A stretch of DNA of 5,610 nt from Planctomycetota bacterium (GTDB lineage: Bacteria > Planctomycetota > UBA1135): NCBI GenBank assembly GCA_027623585.1, contig JAQBVK010000173.1, positions 1 through 5,610 of the forward strand, in the 5' to 3' direction. Below are positions 1 to 5,610 of this stretch, one piece after another. A program made the translations under genes and the position numbers. Position 1 is the first letter of the stretch. Every line of letters begins with the position of its first letter. The notes under the pieces were generated by a model that was not told the DNA's origin, searched no databases, and saw nothing but the letters and a program-made list of their open reading frames with translations.

Positions 1-2526
1 GCGCTCCAGCCACTCGGTGAGGAAGTGCTGCTGGCGCGCGCCACGCGCGGTGACCAGGCCGAACCTGCGCTCGCGCATCACGCGGACGGAAGCGTGCTCG
101 CGGTTTGGTGCGAAGCGCAATCCGATGGTGGCGCGCGCGTCCATGCTCGCGTCATCGATGCGCAGGGCGTGCTCGGTGAAGAGTTCGCGATCCCTGGCGG
201 ACCAGGCGCCGACGATCGCCTTCCGGCCGTCGCCGCTTGCGGTGAAGGCTTCGTCATGGTCTGGGCGCGGCGTGACCACGCGACGGACCATTCCATGATC
301 TATGCGCAGCGCTGCGACGCGCGCGGCGGTCTGCAGGACGAAGCCCTCGTCCTCGGCCTAAGGACCGGATCGGATCAAATCGAGCCGAGCGTGGACGGCA
401 CTGCGGATGGAAGCTTCTTGGCAGCGTGGATGCGCAGCACTTCACTCGGGTGGGAAGTCCGCGCGCAACGCGTGGGCGCCGAGGATGCGCACGGTGCGGC
501 GTGGACCGTGGCGAGCGATGAAGGTGGTTGGAAGAGCGGCGCGGCGGTGGCGCTCGCCGAGGACGGATCCTTCGCGATCGCGTGGAACGCCGAACGTGGA
601 ACGAACGGAGCCGAAACCCTGCGCGTCGCTCGCTACGGCGCGGACGGCAGGTTGCGCGCGGAGCAGGACGCCGACTCCAGCGCCTCCACGATCGGAACGC
701 AGACGATGACCGCCGCCAGCAACGCGCGTCGCGCGGTGTTGACTTCCGATGGCGCGCTCGCGCTCGCGTGGAGCGGCGACGCCGGTCTCGGAGACGACAG
801 CGCCGCGCACCTCACGCTGATCGCGCCGCGCGGCCTCGCCTTGGCCGCCGCACCGCCACTCGGCGAGCCGCAGGCTGCTCCGATGGTGGACGACGCCGCG
901 TTGCTCGCGGCGAATCCTCCGATCTACGATCCGAATTGGGTGCCGCAGCCGCCCTACTCGCAACGCGCGCCGCCCGGAGCCGATTTCGGTTTCGAAGCGG
1001 TGCCCGGCACCGGATGGACGCCGCCTGACCCGGAGATCGCAATCGGACCGCAGCACGTCGTTGTGATGGTGAACGGGCAGATCGCCTGCTTCGACAAGAA
1101 CGGCGTCAATCTGTGGCGCGACGAGATCGAAGGCTCTTTCGGCTTCTGGGGTTCGCTCGGCGCGACCGGTTTCGTTTTCGATCCAGAAGCATGCTGGGAC
1201 CCGCACAGCCAACGCTTCTTGGCGATGGCCTGCGAGCGCTCCTCAAGCGGCCGCTCGGTGTTCCTGCTCGCGATCTCGAAAAACAATTCCCCCACCACCG
1301 CCGCGGACTGGTGGAAGTACCGCCTCGACGTCACCACGATCAGCGACAACGACATCGATTCGCCGAACATGTCGGTCGGGCCGGACTCCATCCTGCTGAC
1401 CGCCGATTTCTTCGGCCCGGACAAGTACCTGCTCTACGCGATCCAGAAGAGTTCAGTCTTGAGCGGCGGCATTCCGGTGACCGCGCACGAGTTGATCACC
1501 GGCGCCAGCCAACAGTCGATGGGCGTGCCGGTGGTGTACGACGTCAATGATTCCCTGTACGTGTTGCAGAGCACAGAAAGCTCCAGCAACACCACGGTGA
1601 TCTTCCACGCGATCCGCAATCCGTTCACCGCGTGGACGCGCGTCACCCGCACCCATACCGTCCCGACCTACACCTACCCGAACCAGCCGCCGCAGAAAGG
1701 CAGCAGTTCGCGGCCCTTCCTGTTCGAACCGCGCTTCTGGTCGGTTGCGCAGCGCAACGGCTCGATCTGGGCCGTGCACCACGTGGATGGCTCGCGCGCG
1801 CGGGTGCGCTGGTACGAGTTCGCGCTCAACGGTTGGCCGACCAGCGGCTCGAATCCGTCCACCGCTCAGTGGGGTGAGCTCGATTACGGCGATCAGATCC
1901 ATACCTACTTCCCGAGCATCGCGGTGGACGCCGCGAGCAACGCCGCGATCAGTTTCGCGCGCTCTTCGCCGACGGAGTACATCAGCATCGGGCGCGCGTT
2001 ACGCGGCGCGAACGATCCGGCGAACACCTTCCGGCCGATGCAGGTCGTGCAGACCAGCGACAACGCGCACACCAGCGGACGGTGGGGGGATTACAGCGGC
2101 ACGCAAGCGGATCCGGCGGCGGGATCGGGCGTGTTCTGGGGGCACAGCGAGTTCACCAGCGGCTCAACGGGATCGTGGCGCACCTGGGCTTCGCGCTACG
2201 ACTTGGACGCGGCTCCCTTCCGGTTGGACGTGCCCGCGGTGCTCGACGCGCCCGGCATCGTCACGCTGACCGTCACCGGCGCCACTCCGGGCGGTGCCGT
2301 GCAACTGCTGTACACCGAAGCCGGACCGGGCCTTACTTTCATGGGTGCCTACGGCGCGTATTGCAGCTTGAGCAATCCTCTCAACGGTCCGATCCGTATC
2401 GCCAATCCGAACGGCGTCGCGCGGTACGTCAAGATGCTGCCGGGCGCCTTAGCCGGACGCACCTTCTGGCTGCAAGCCATCGAGAACGATCGCGCGACGA
2501 ATTGGGAGAAGCGGACGGTCCAGTAA
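1..2526 (+). CDS. Large probable secreted beta-propeller protein with Ig-like C-terminal tail (5' end outside window)
   Basis: The frame is open from base 1 and stops at TAA 2524-2526, giving 841 residues; start codon and any signal peptide lie upstream. Counting from base 1, residues 19 to about 278 carry four clear repeats and a weaker fifth, each with a pattern like 'P.lA...DGs.lavW' followed by 'v.ArviDa.G' (Trp at 36, 88, 143, 195, 257). Residues about 341-733 form a second region that resembles a family of secreted propeller proteins, with motifs DPEIAIGPQHVV, GFVFDPEACWDPHSQRF, SPNMSVGPD and GRWGDYSG. Residues about 739-841 look like an all-beta tail with GATPGGAVQLLY and FWLQAIEN. I see no catalytic motif, transmembrane helix or C-terminal sorting signal. 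The role is unknown; extracellular or surface binding is an inference from architecture. A glycosidase or sialidase-like propeller is possible but unsupported. Confidence 0.9.
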   Translation, partial: ALQPLGEEVLLARATRGDQAEPALAHHADGSVLAVWCEAQSDGGARVHARVIDAQGVLGEEFAIPGGPGADDRLPAVAACGEGFVMVWARRDHATDHSMIYAQRCDARGGLQDEALVLGLRTGSDQIEPSVDGTADGSFLAAWMRSTSLGWEVRAQRVGAEDAHGAAWTVASDEGGWKSGAAVALAEDGSFAIAWNAERGTNGAETLRVARYGADGRLRAEQDADSSASTIGTQTMTAASNARRAVLTSDGALALAWSGDAGLGDDSAAHLTLIAPRGLALAAAPPLGEPQAAPMVDDAALLAANPPIYDPNWVPQPPYSQRAPPGADFGFEAVPGTGWTPPDPEIAIGPQHVVVMVNGQIACFDKNGVNLWRDEIEGSFGFWGSLGATGFVFDPEACWDPHSQRFLAMACERSSSGRSVFLLAISKNNSPTTAADWWKYRLDVTTISDNDIDSPNMSVGPDSILLTADFFGPDKYLLYAIQKSSVLSGGIPVTAHELITGASQQSMGVPVVYDVNDSLYVLQSTESSSNTTVIFHAIRNPFTAWTRVTRTHTVPTYTYPNQPPQKGSSSRPFLFEPRFWSVAQRNGSIWAVHHVDGSRARVRWYEFALNGWPTSGSNPSTAQWGELDYGDQIHTYFPSIAVDAASNAAISFARSSPTEYISIGRALRGANDPANTFRPMQVVQTSDNAHTSGRWGDYSGTQADPAAGSGVFWGHSEFTSGSTGSWRTWASRYDLDAAPFRLDVPAVLDAPGIVTLTVTGATPGGAVQLLYTEAGPGLTFMGAYGAYCSLSNPLNGPIRIANPNGVARYVKMLPGALAGRTFWLQAIENDRATNWEKRTVQ
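55..834 (+). repeat. Protein-level tandem repeats of about 53 residues in the secreted protein
   Basis: Four units begin near bases 55, 214, 373 and 532. Each has a P or A followed by a hydrophobic strand, a DG or EG turn, a short strand ending in Trp (AVW, MVW, AAW, IAW), a variable loop, then a second strand such as HARVIDAQG, YAQRCDARG or RAQRVGAED. A degraded fifth unit around bases 716-834 keeps SDGALALAWSG. The repeats are diverged at the DNA level, so they are an old protein duplication and not a recent DNA repeat. The pattern fits beta-propeller blades. Confidence 0.7.
2215..2523 (+). other. C-terminal Ig-like beta-sandwich tail of the secreted protein
   Basis: About 103 residues after the propeller region. 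It opens with a hydrophobic strand (PFRLDVPAVLDAPGIVTLTV), then the turn TGATPGGAVQLLY, a Cys-containing GAYCSLSNPL segment, a DxxG-like NPNGVARY strand and a final FWLQAIEN strand. I associate this layout with C-terminal modules on many exported planctomycete proteins, which is recollection, not a search result. It ends at the stop with no hydrophobic helix or Arg cluster, so it is not a PEP-CTERM or LPXTG-type anchor. Confidence 0.5.
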
Positions 2527-2556
2527 GAGCCCGGCTCGCGCCACGACTCAGTCCCC

Positions 2557-2560
2557 AGGA
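2557..2560 (+). promoter_or_regulatory. Ribosome binding site (AGGA) of the STAS-like gene
   Basis: AGGA lies 7 bases before the ATG at 2568. It supports that ATG, since an open frame runs in phase well upstream of it (from 2082) as a shadow of the preceding gene. Confidence 0.65.
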
Positions 2561-2567
2561 TCCCTTC

Positions 2568-2930
2568 ATGATCGAGCAGATTCATGATCTTCCCATTCAC
2601 GTCCTCGGCTTCACCGCCAAGGGCAAGGTCACCGTCGACGATTACGAATCGGTCATCATGCCGGCGGTCGAGGCGATGTTCTCACTGCACCCCAAGATTC
2701 GATTCCTTTTTCACCTTGGCGAGGAGTTCTCGGGCTTCGAGGCCGGCACGCTGTGGGACGACGCGAAACTGGGCTTCCAGCACTTCACCGGCTGGGAACG
2801 CGTGGCGGTCGTCTCGGACGAGGAGTGGATCCGAGGCGGCGTGCGGCTGGTCGGGCTGCTGATCCCGGGCGAGTTCCGCGTGTTCCACAATCGTGAACTC
2901 AGCGAAGCCATCCTTTGGATCGGCGAATAG
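2568..2930 (+). CDS. STAS/SEC14-type SpoIIAA-like protein (DUF3478 family)
   Basis: A complete 120-residue protein, the usual length for this family. It opens with MIEQIHDLPIHVLGFTAKGK, a first strand followed by the family's GKVT.DDYE motif (residues 19-27, seen as GKVTVDDYE). It continues with an IRFLFHLGEEFSGFEAG core (45-63), a LWDDAKLGF helix (65-73), the WERVAVVSDEEWIRGG stretch (78-93) and LLIPGEFRVFHNREL near the end. Family members adopt a STAS-like alpha/beta fold resembling anti-sigma factor antagonists and SEC14 lipid-binding proteins; their function is generally unknown. No phosphorylatable Ser at the SpoIIAA position can be assigned by eye. It lies 41 bases after the secreted-protein gene on the same strand and may be co-transcribed, though a functional link is not evident. 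No partner kinase or sigma factor is present here. Confidence 0.9.
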   Translation: MIEQIHDLPIHVLGFTAKGKVTVDDYESVIMPAVEAMFSLHPKIRFLFHLGEEFSGFEAGTLWDDAKLGFQHFTGWERVAVVSDEEWIRGGVRLVGLLIPGEFRVFHNRELSEAILWIGE

Positions 2931-3050
2931 CGAATCCGGGCAGAACGATCTTTCTCGAAGAGGGAGTTCGCGAGAACGGCTCCGCGCCGACCAGGATCTA
3001 CGACAGCACCGTGCACCCGCTCGCGACGATCGGGAAGTGGCCGGAAATCG
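2931..3050. other. Convergent intergenic gap
   Basis: These 120 bases separate the stop codons of two convergent genes. Short open frames cross it on both strands, but none has a plausible start site or a protein-like composition. The only structure I see is the hairpin at 2952-2976. Confidence 0.6.
2952..2976. terminator. Candidate hairpin between convergent genes, weak terminator
   Basis: The left arm TTCTCGAA (2952-2959) can pair with TTCGCGAGAA (2967-2976), giving an 8-base-pair stem with a CG bulge and a 7-base loop. It starts 21 bases after the STAS-like gene's stop. No T-tract follows on either strand, so it does not meet the usual rule for an intrinsic terminator; termination here may depend on Rho. 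Confidence 0.25.
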
Positions 3051-4214
3051 TCAAGAGCGCTGGATGCACACCGCACGTTGCTCGAGATGCGCGAGCACGC
3101 GATCGAGGGCGCCTGGGACCGCGCCCAAACGCTCCGGCGGATGCACGCCCGGAGTAGTGAAGAAATCGGAGAGCAGGAGATCGGCGGCGGCGGTGCAGGT
3201 GTAACCGGTGGTGCGCGCCATCGAGGAGGTGGCGGTGGCCGCGTCGCCGCGATCGAGCAGATGCCATACGGCTTCGCGCGGCTCGCCGCTCCGCTTGTCG
3301 GAGCCGCGCACCGTTACGCGCATTGCGGTGAACTCCGCTTCACCTCGTTCCAGCTCCCACTCGCGGAACAGCATGCGGCTGGTGGCTTCGCGCGGGATGA
3401 TGCGCACCAGATTGCCTTCGGCGTCGCGCGCTTCGATCGGCTCCTCGGAGAGGAAGCCGGACTCGCGCAACGCCAGTGCGAGCTCACGGTGGCCAGGCCA
3501 GCGCAGGGTCTTCTCGCGCATGTCCGGCACGTGGCTCATCGTGGTCAATAGGCTGCGCAAGCCGTCGGTGTTGAAGGCTTCCAGCGAACCGACGTCGGGG
3601 ATCTCGACGAACTCCGGCTCGGATAGCGCCGGCTTCACCACCACGCGCCCGCCTTCCATCAGCCGCGCCGGGCGCAGATATTCCTCCACTACGTCCACCG
3701 GCGAGAAAGGTGCTTTGTAGCGCCACGGCCAGCGCGGATGCGTCGGTAGTCCTCCCACCAGACATTCGAAATAGGAAACGTTCCACTCGCGATCGTGGGC
3801 ACCGAAGATCAGATTGTCGAGCCCCGGCGCGACCCCGACGTCCACCACCGCACACACTCCCTTCGCTTTGGCGAGCGAGTCGAGTGCCAAAGCATCCTCG
3901 GGAAAAAAGGAAATGTCCGCAACGTTGACACCCGCTTCGATCACCGCGCGGAGCGTCGCGTAGCCCAGGAAGCCCGGGACCGCGGTGACCGCAAGGTCGA
4001 AGCCGCTGACCGCGGCGGGCACCGCGGCGGAGTCACCTGCATCCAGTTCGAGCGTCTGCGGCGGACGCGGAATCCCCTGCGCCGCAGCTTCAGTGTTCAT
4101 CTGCGCCAGCGCCTGCTCGCTGCGATCGCAGCAGACGACGTCGTGGCGCCGGGCGAGGTCAAGCGCCATCGCGCGTCCGACCATGCCAGCACCGAGCACG
4201 ATCACACGGGCCAT
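3051..4214 (-). CDS. Saccharopine dehydrogenase family oxidoreductase (lysine dehydrogenase-like)
   Basis: A complete 387-residue cytoplasmic NAD(P)-dependent enzyme. The N-terminal Rossmann fold starts at once with VIVLGAGMVG (residues 4-13, GxGxxG), then a strand ending in Asp30 (VVCCD), which would favour NAD over NADP by the usual rule. Family landmarks follow: VTAVPGFLG (76-84), ADISFF (99-104), DVGVAPGLDN (125-134), VGGLP (153-157), EAFNTDGLRSLL (212-223), EKTLRWPGH (234-242) and the C-terminal MARTTGYTCTAAA (332-344) before GVHPPERLG. These match the saccharopine reductase / L-lysine 6-dehydrogenase group, which oxidises or forms secondary or primary amines of lysine derivatives. The exact substrate cannot be read from sequence; carboxynorspermidine synthase belongs to a related branch. 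The ATG has no Shine-Dalgarno sequence; the bases just before it read CCTCC. It starts 9 bases after the small gene's stop, so translation is probably coupled to it. Confidence 0.92.
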   Translation of the reverse strand: MARVIVLGAGMVGRAMALDLARRHDVVCCDRSEQALAQMNTEAAAQGIPRPPQTLELDAGDSAAVPAAVSGFDLAVTAVPGFLGYATLRAVIEAGVNVADISFFPEDALALDSLAKAKGVCAVVDVGVAPGLDNLIFGAHDREWNVSYFECLVGGLPTHPRWPWRYKAPFSPVDVVEEYLRPARLMEGGRVVVKPALSEPEFVEIPDVGSLEAFNTDGLRSLLTTMSHVPDMREKTLRWPGHRELALALRESGFLSEEPIEARDAEGNLVRIIPREATSRMLFREWELERGEAEFTAMRVTVRGSDKRSGEPREAVWHLLDRGDAATATSSMARTTGYTCTAAADLLLSDFFTTPGVHPPERLGAVPGALDRVLAHLEQRAVCIQRS

Positions 4215-4223
4215 GGAGGAATT

Positions 4224-4388
4224 CTAGGCGTGCGCCTTCGGCACCCACTTCCCACGTAGGAAGGAGTGCCCTTCGGCCTTCAAGAGCCGTTGCTGCGCCG
4301 CCACGCCGCCGGGAAACTTCTCGAACAATCCACCGTCGTCACGCCACTTGCGGCCGTCGACTGGCTTCCACGTCGCTTTCTTCGCCAT
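4224..4388 (-). CDS. Small basic protein of 54 residues, unrecognised
   Basis: A complete frame from ATG (4388-4386) to TAG (4226-4224). An in-frame TAG at 4400-4398, three codons upstream, leaves this ATG as the only start. An AGGA precedes it by 7 bases. The protein begins MAKKATWKPVDGRKW, continues with RDDGGLFEKFPGG and ends in HSFLRGKWVPKAHA. It has 12 Lys/Arg against 5 Asp/Glu and three Trp (7, 15, 48), with no signal peptide or membrane segment. It fills the gap between liuC and the dehydrogenase gene, 20 and 9 bases from them. Defined start, ribosome site, non-random composition and tight packing support a real gene. I do not recognise the family; nucleic-acid binding would fit the charge but is only a guess. 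Confidence 0.72.
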   Translation of the reverse strand: MAKKATWKPVDGRKWRDDGGLFEKFPGGVAAQQRLLKAEGHSFLRGKWVPKAHA

Positions 4389-4395
4389 GCTCCGA

Positions 4396-4399
4396 TCCT
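4396..4399 (-). promoter_or_regulatory. Ribosome binding site (AGGA) of the small basic protein gene
   Basis: On the minus strand AGGA stands 7 bases before the ATG at 4388. It is a better Shine-Dalgarno match than anything in front of the two longer complete genes of this operon, which supports translation of the small gene. Confidence 0.55.
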
Positions 4400-4408
4400 A
4401 TGCGCAGG

Positions 4409-5194
4409 TCAACGGCCTTGGAAGTCCGGGGCGCGCTTCTCGGCGAAGGCCTGCAAGGCTTCGAGCCGGTCTTCGGTCGGAATGATGCGCCGATAGCAGG
4501 CGGCCTCGTGCTGCAGTGCTTGCGCCATCGGCAGATCGAGCCCCCCATCCACGGCCGCCTTCGCGGCGCGCAGCGCGAGCGGGCCATTGCGCAACAAGGC
4601 GGCCGCCATGCGCTCCGCAGCCGCCACGACCGCGCCCTCGTCAGAAATTTCGTTCACCAATCCGCAAGCGTAGGCTTCGGTGGCGGTCATCCGCCTCGCA
4701 AGCAGGATCATCTCCTTCGCCTTGGCCGCGCCGACCAAGCGCGGGAGTCGCGCGCAACCGCCGGCACCTGGGATGATCGCCAGACTGGTCTCGGTGAGCC
4801 CGATCTGCGCGCGCGCGTCGATCACACGTAGGTCGCAGGCGAGCGCAAGTTCACAGCCACCGCCGAAGGCGTGGCCGTTGAGCGCGGCGATCACCGGCTG
4901 CGGAAGCGCGGCGACTTCGTCCATGGTCGCCCGAATCGTCGCGACAAAATCCTTGACCTGGGCCTCGTTGAAACCGCGCCGCTCCTTGAGGTCGGCGCCC
5001 GCGCAGAAGGCCTTGGCGCCCGCGCCGGTGATCACCACTGCCCAGATTTCTCCATCGGTGGCGACCTCGGCGAGCAGGACGCGCAACCGCTTCAAGGCAG
5101 GAAGTGAGAGCGCATTGGCAGCGTCGGGCCGGTTCAGCGTGAGCCAGCATGCGCGGCCGCGGCGTTCGCAGAGGACGAGATCGGAATCGCTCAT
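4409..5194 (-). CDS. liuC: Methylglutaconyl-CoA hydratase-like enoyl-CoA hydratase (LiuC/AUH type)
   Basis: A complete 261-residue crotonase-fold enzyme of usual length. In leucine degradation this enzyme hydrates 3-methylglutaconyl-CoA to HMG-CoA. Oxyanion-hole segments are KAFCAGADLKER (61-72; Ala65) and the GGGCELALACD stretch (111-121; Gly112). The two catalytic glutamates of true hydratases are both present, Glu115 and Glu135 (in LTETSLAIIPGAGG). CAGADLKER and the C-terminal ACYRRIIPTEDRLEAL (232-247) agree closely with my recollection of human AUH, more than with a generic short-chain hydratase. The upstream gene encodes HMG-CoA lyase, the next pathway step, which supports the specific assignment. 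I chose the ATG at 5194 because it overlaps the lyase stop as ATGA; a longer frame to 5320 would run deep into the lyase gene. A generic crotonase or short-chain enoyl-CoA hydratase remains possible. Confidence 0.92.
   Translation of the reverse strand: MSDSDLVLCERRGRACWLTLNRPDAANALSLPALKRLRVLLAEVATDGEIWAVVITGAGAKAFCAGADLKERRGFNEAQVKDFVATIRATMDEVAALPQPVIAALNGHAFGGGCELALACDLRVIDARAQIGLTETSLAIIPGAGGCARLPRLVGAAKAKEMILLARRMTATEAYACGLVNEISDEGAVVAAAERMAAALLRNGPLALRAAKAAVDGGLDLPMAQALQHEAACYRRIIPTEDRLEALQAFAEKRAPDFQGR
5191..5194 (-). promoter_or_regulatory. ATGA stop/start overlap coupling liuE to liuC
   Basis: The TGA of the lyase gene (5193-5191) and the ATG of the hydratase gene (5194-5192) share bases. 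There is no clear Shine-Dalgarno sequence in front of the hydratase ATG, so ribosomes ending the lyase probably restart here. Confidence 0.75.
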
Positions 5195-5610
5195 GCTTTC
5201 ATGGGTCCGCGCTCGGCGCCCTGCGCGAGCGGACGACCGAGGAGTCCCGCAAGATAGCGCGCAGCGGCGTCGACTGCCGCGGCATCCATGCCGTGATCGA
5301 CGCCGCGCGCCTGCGCCCAAGCCAACAGCGCGCCTGTGGAGAGGTTACCCGCCGCGCCTGGAGCGTACGGGCAGCCGCCGGTGCCGCCCGCGCTGGAATC
5401 AAAGGCGCGCAGGCCCAACTCATGGCCTGCAGCGCAATTCTCGAGCGCGCGGCCATAGGTGTCGTGCAGGTGCAGGCCGAGGCGCTCGGCGGGAAGGATC
5501 TTCAGAGCCTCCCTGACGAGCGCGCCCGTCTGCTCAGGCGTGCCGATGCCGACGGTGTCCGCGAGCATCACGAGCCCGACGCCTTCGGAAGCGAAGGTCT
5601 CCACCAATTC
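5191..5610 (-). CDS. liuE: Hydroxymethylglutaryl-CoA lyase, C-terminal part (5' end outside window)
   Basis: The last 139 residues of an enzyme that splits HMG-CoA into acetyl-CoA and acetoacetate; the family is about 300 residues long, so roughly the N-terminal half lies beyond base 5610. Counting from the window edge, ADTVGIGTP (17-25) is the beta-strand end common to HMGL-like TIM barrels. HLHDTYG (47-53) provides the two metal-binding histidines. DSSAGGTGGCPYAPGAAGN (71-89) is the HMG-CoA lyase glycine-rich loop with the active-site Cys80 and the metal-ligand Asn89. After Asn89 the usual N(L/V)ATED is replaced by NLSTGA. The tail LLGRPLAQGAERGPMKA has no peroxisomal-type meaning in bacteria. 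It is the most upstream visible gene of the operon; liuA, liuB and liuD homologues may lie further upstream, unseen here. The promoter is also outside. Confidence 0.93.
   Translation of the reverse strand, partial: ELVETFASEGVGLVMLADTVGIGTPEQTGALVREALKILPAERLGLHLHDTYGRALENCAAGHELGLRAFDSSAGGTGGCPYAPGAAGNLSTGALLAWAQARGVDHGMDAAAVDAAARYLAGLLGRPLAQGAERGPMKA

Noticed and set aside
528..1028. Plus-strand Arg-rich open frame of 166 codons
   Set aside because: Extreme Arg content with no motifs, and it overlaps the real gene in another phase.
442..1212. Long minus-strand open frame of 256 codons inside the secreted-protein gene
   Set aside because: Arg/Ala/Gly-rich composition typical of an antisense frame in GC-rich DNA, with no family motif; the plus-strand frame has clear protein repeats.
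2527..2537. GAGCCCGGCTC palindrome just after the secreted-protein stop as a terminator
   Set aside because: Only a 4-base-pair stem with a 3-base loop and no T-tract.
2082..2567. N-terminal extension of the STAS-like gene back to 2082
   Set aside because: The extra residues are Arg/His-rich shadow of the preceding gene; the family starts at the ATG at 2568, which has its own AGGA.
2915..3157. Small plus-strand gene across the convergent gap
   Set aside because: Its start lies inside the STAS-like gene, it has no ribosome site, and its second half is antisense to the end of the dehydrogenase gene.
4221..4226. Minus-strand TAGAAT as a -10 box for a leaderless dehydrogenase transcript
   Set aside because: It matches five of six bases and sits 6 bases before the ATG, but it contains the small gene's stop codon and the hexamer 17 bases upstream (AGTGGG) does not resemble a -35 box; likely chance.
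5195..5320. Longer start for the hydratase at 5320
   Set aside because: It would overlap the lyase by 130 bases and add an Arg-rich segment foreign to the crotonase family; the ATGA start fits better.
4680..5516. Plus-strand open frame of 278 codons opposite liuC and liuE
   Set aside because: Low-complexity Ser/Arg/Ala composition, antisense to two well-conserved enzymes.

Overview
The window is high-GC, gene-dense bacterial chromosome (roughly two thirds G+C by eye). It holds six protein-coding regions in two convergent blocks; the outermost two genes are cut by the window ends. I see no rRNA, tRNA, CRISPR array, insertion sequence, integrase or phage gene. The lineage cannot be fixed from this stretch. 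The large secreted-type protein, with ~53-residue 'DG..A.AW' repeats, a WD-less propeller and an Ig-like tail with a TPGG motif, is a style I associate with Planctomycetota and, less often, Myxococcota. That is an inference from protein style only.

Plus-strand block (1-2930). A long open frame already running at base 1 and ending at 2526 encodes 841 residues of a probable exported protein: about four to five short beta-propeller-type repeats, a second larger propeller-like region, and a C-terminal beta-sandwich tail. It is followed 41 bases later by a complete 120-residue STAS/SpoIIAA-like protein with a good ribosome binding site.

Middle (2931-3050). The two blocks converge on a gap of 120 bases. 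It holds an imperfect hairpin but no convincing intrinsic terminator.

Minus-strand block (5610 down to 3051). In transcription order: the 3' part of an HMG-CoA lyase (liuE/mvaB type), a complete methylglutaconyl-CoA hydratase-like enzyme (liuC/AUH type) joined to it by a 4-base ATGA overlap, a 54-codon unrecognised basic small protein, and a saccharopine/lysine dehydrogenase-family oxidoreductase. The spacings (-4, 20 and 9 bases) indicate one operon. LiuC makes HMG-CoA from 3-methylglutaconyl-CoA and LiuE splits it to acetyl-CoA and acetoacetate, so these are the last two steps of leucine/isovalerate degradation. The last gene suggests lysine-type amino-acid breakdown was added to the same unit.

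I found no clear new multi-gene system. The items most worth a second look are the small conserved-looking gene inside the catabolic operon, the leucine-plus-lysine-type gene pairing, and the unusual architecture of the secreted protein.
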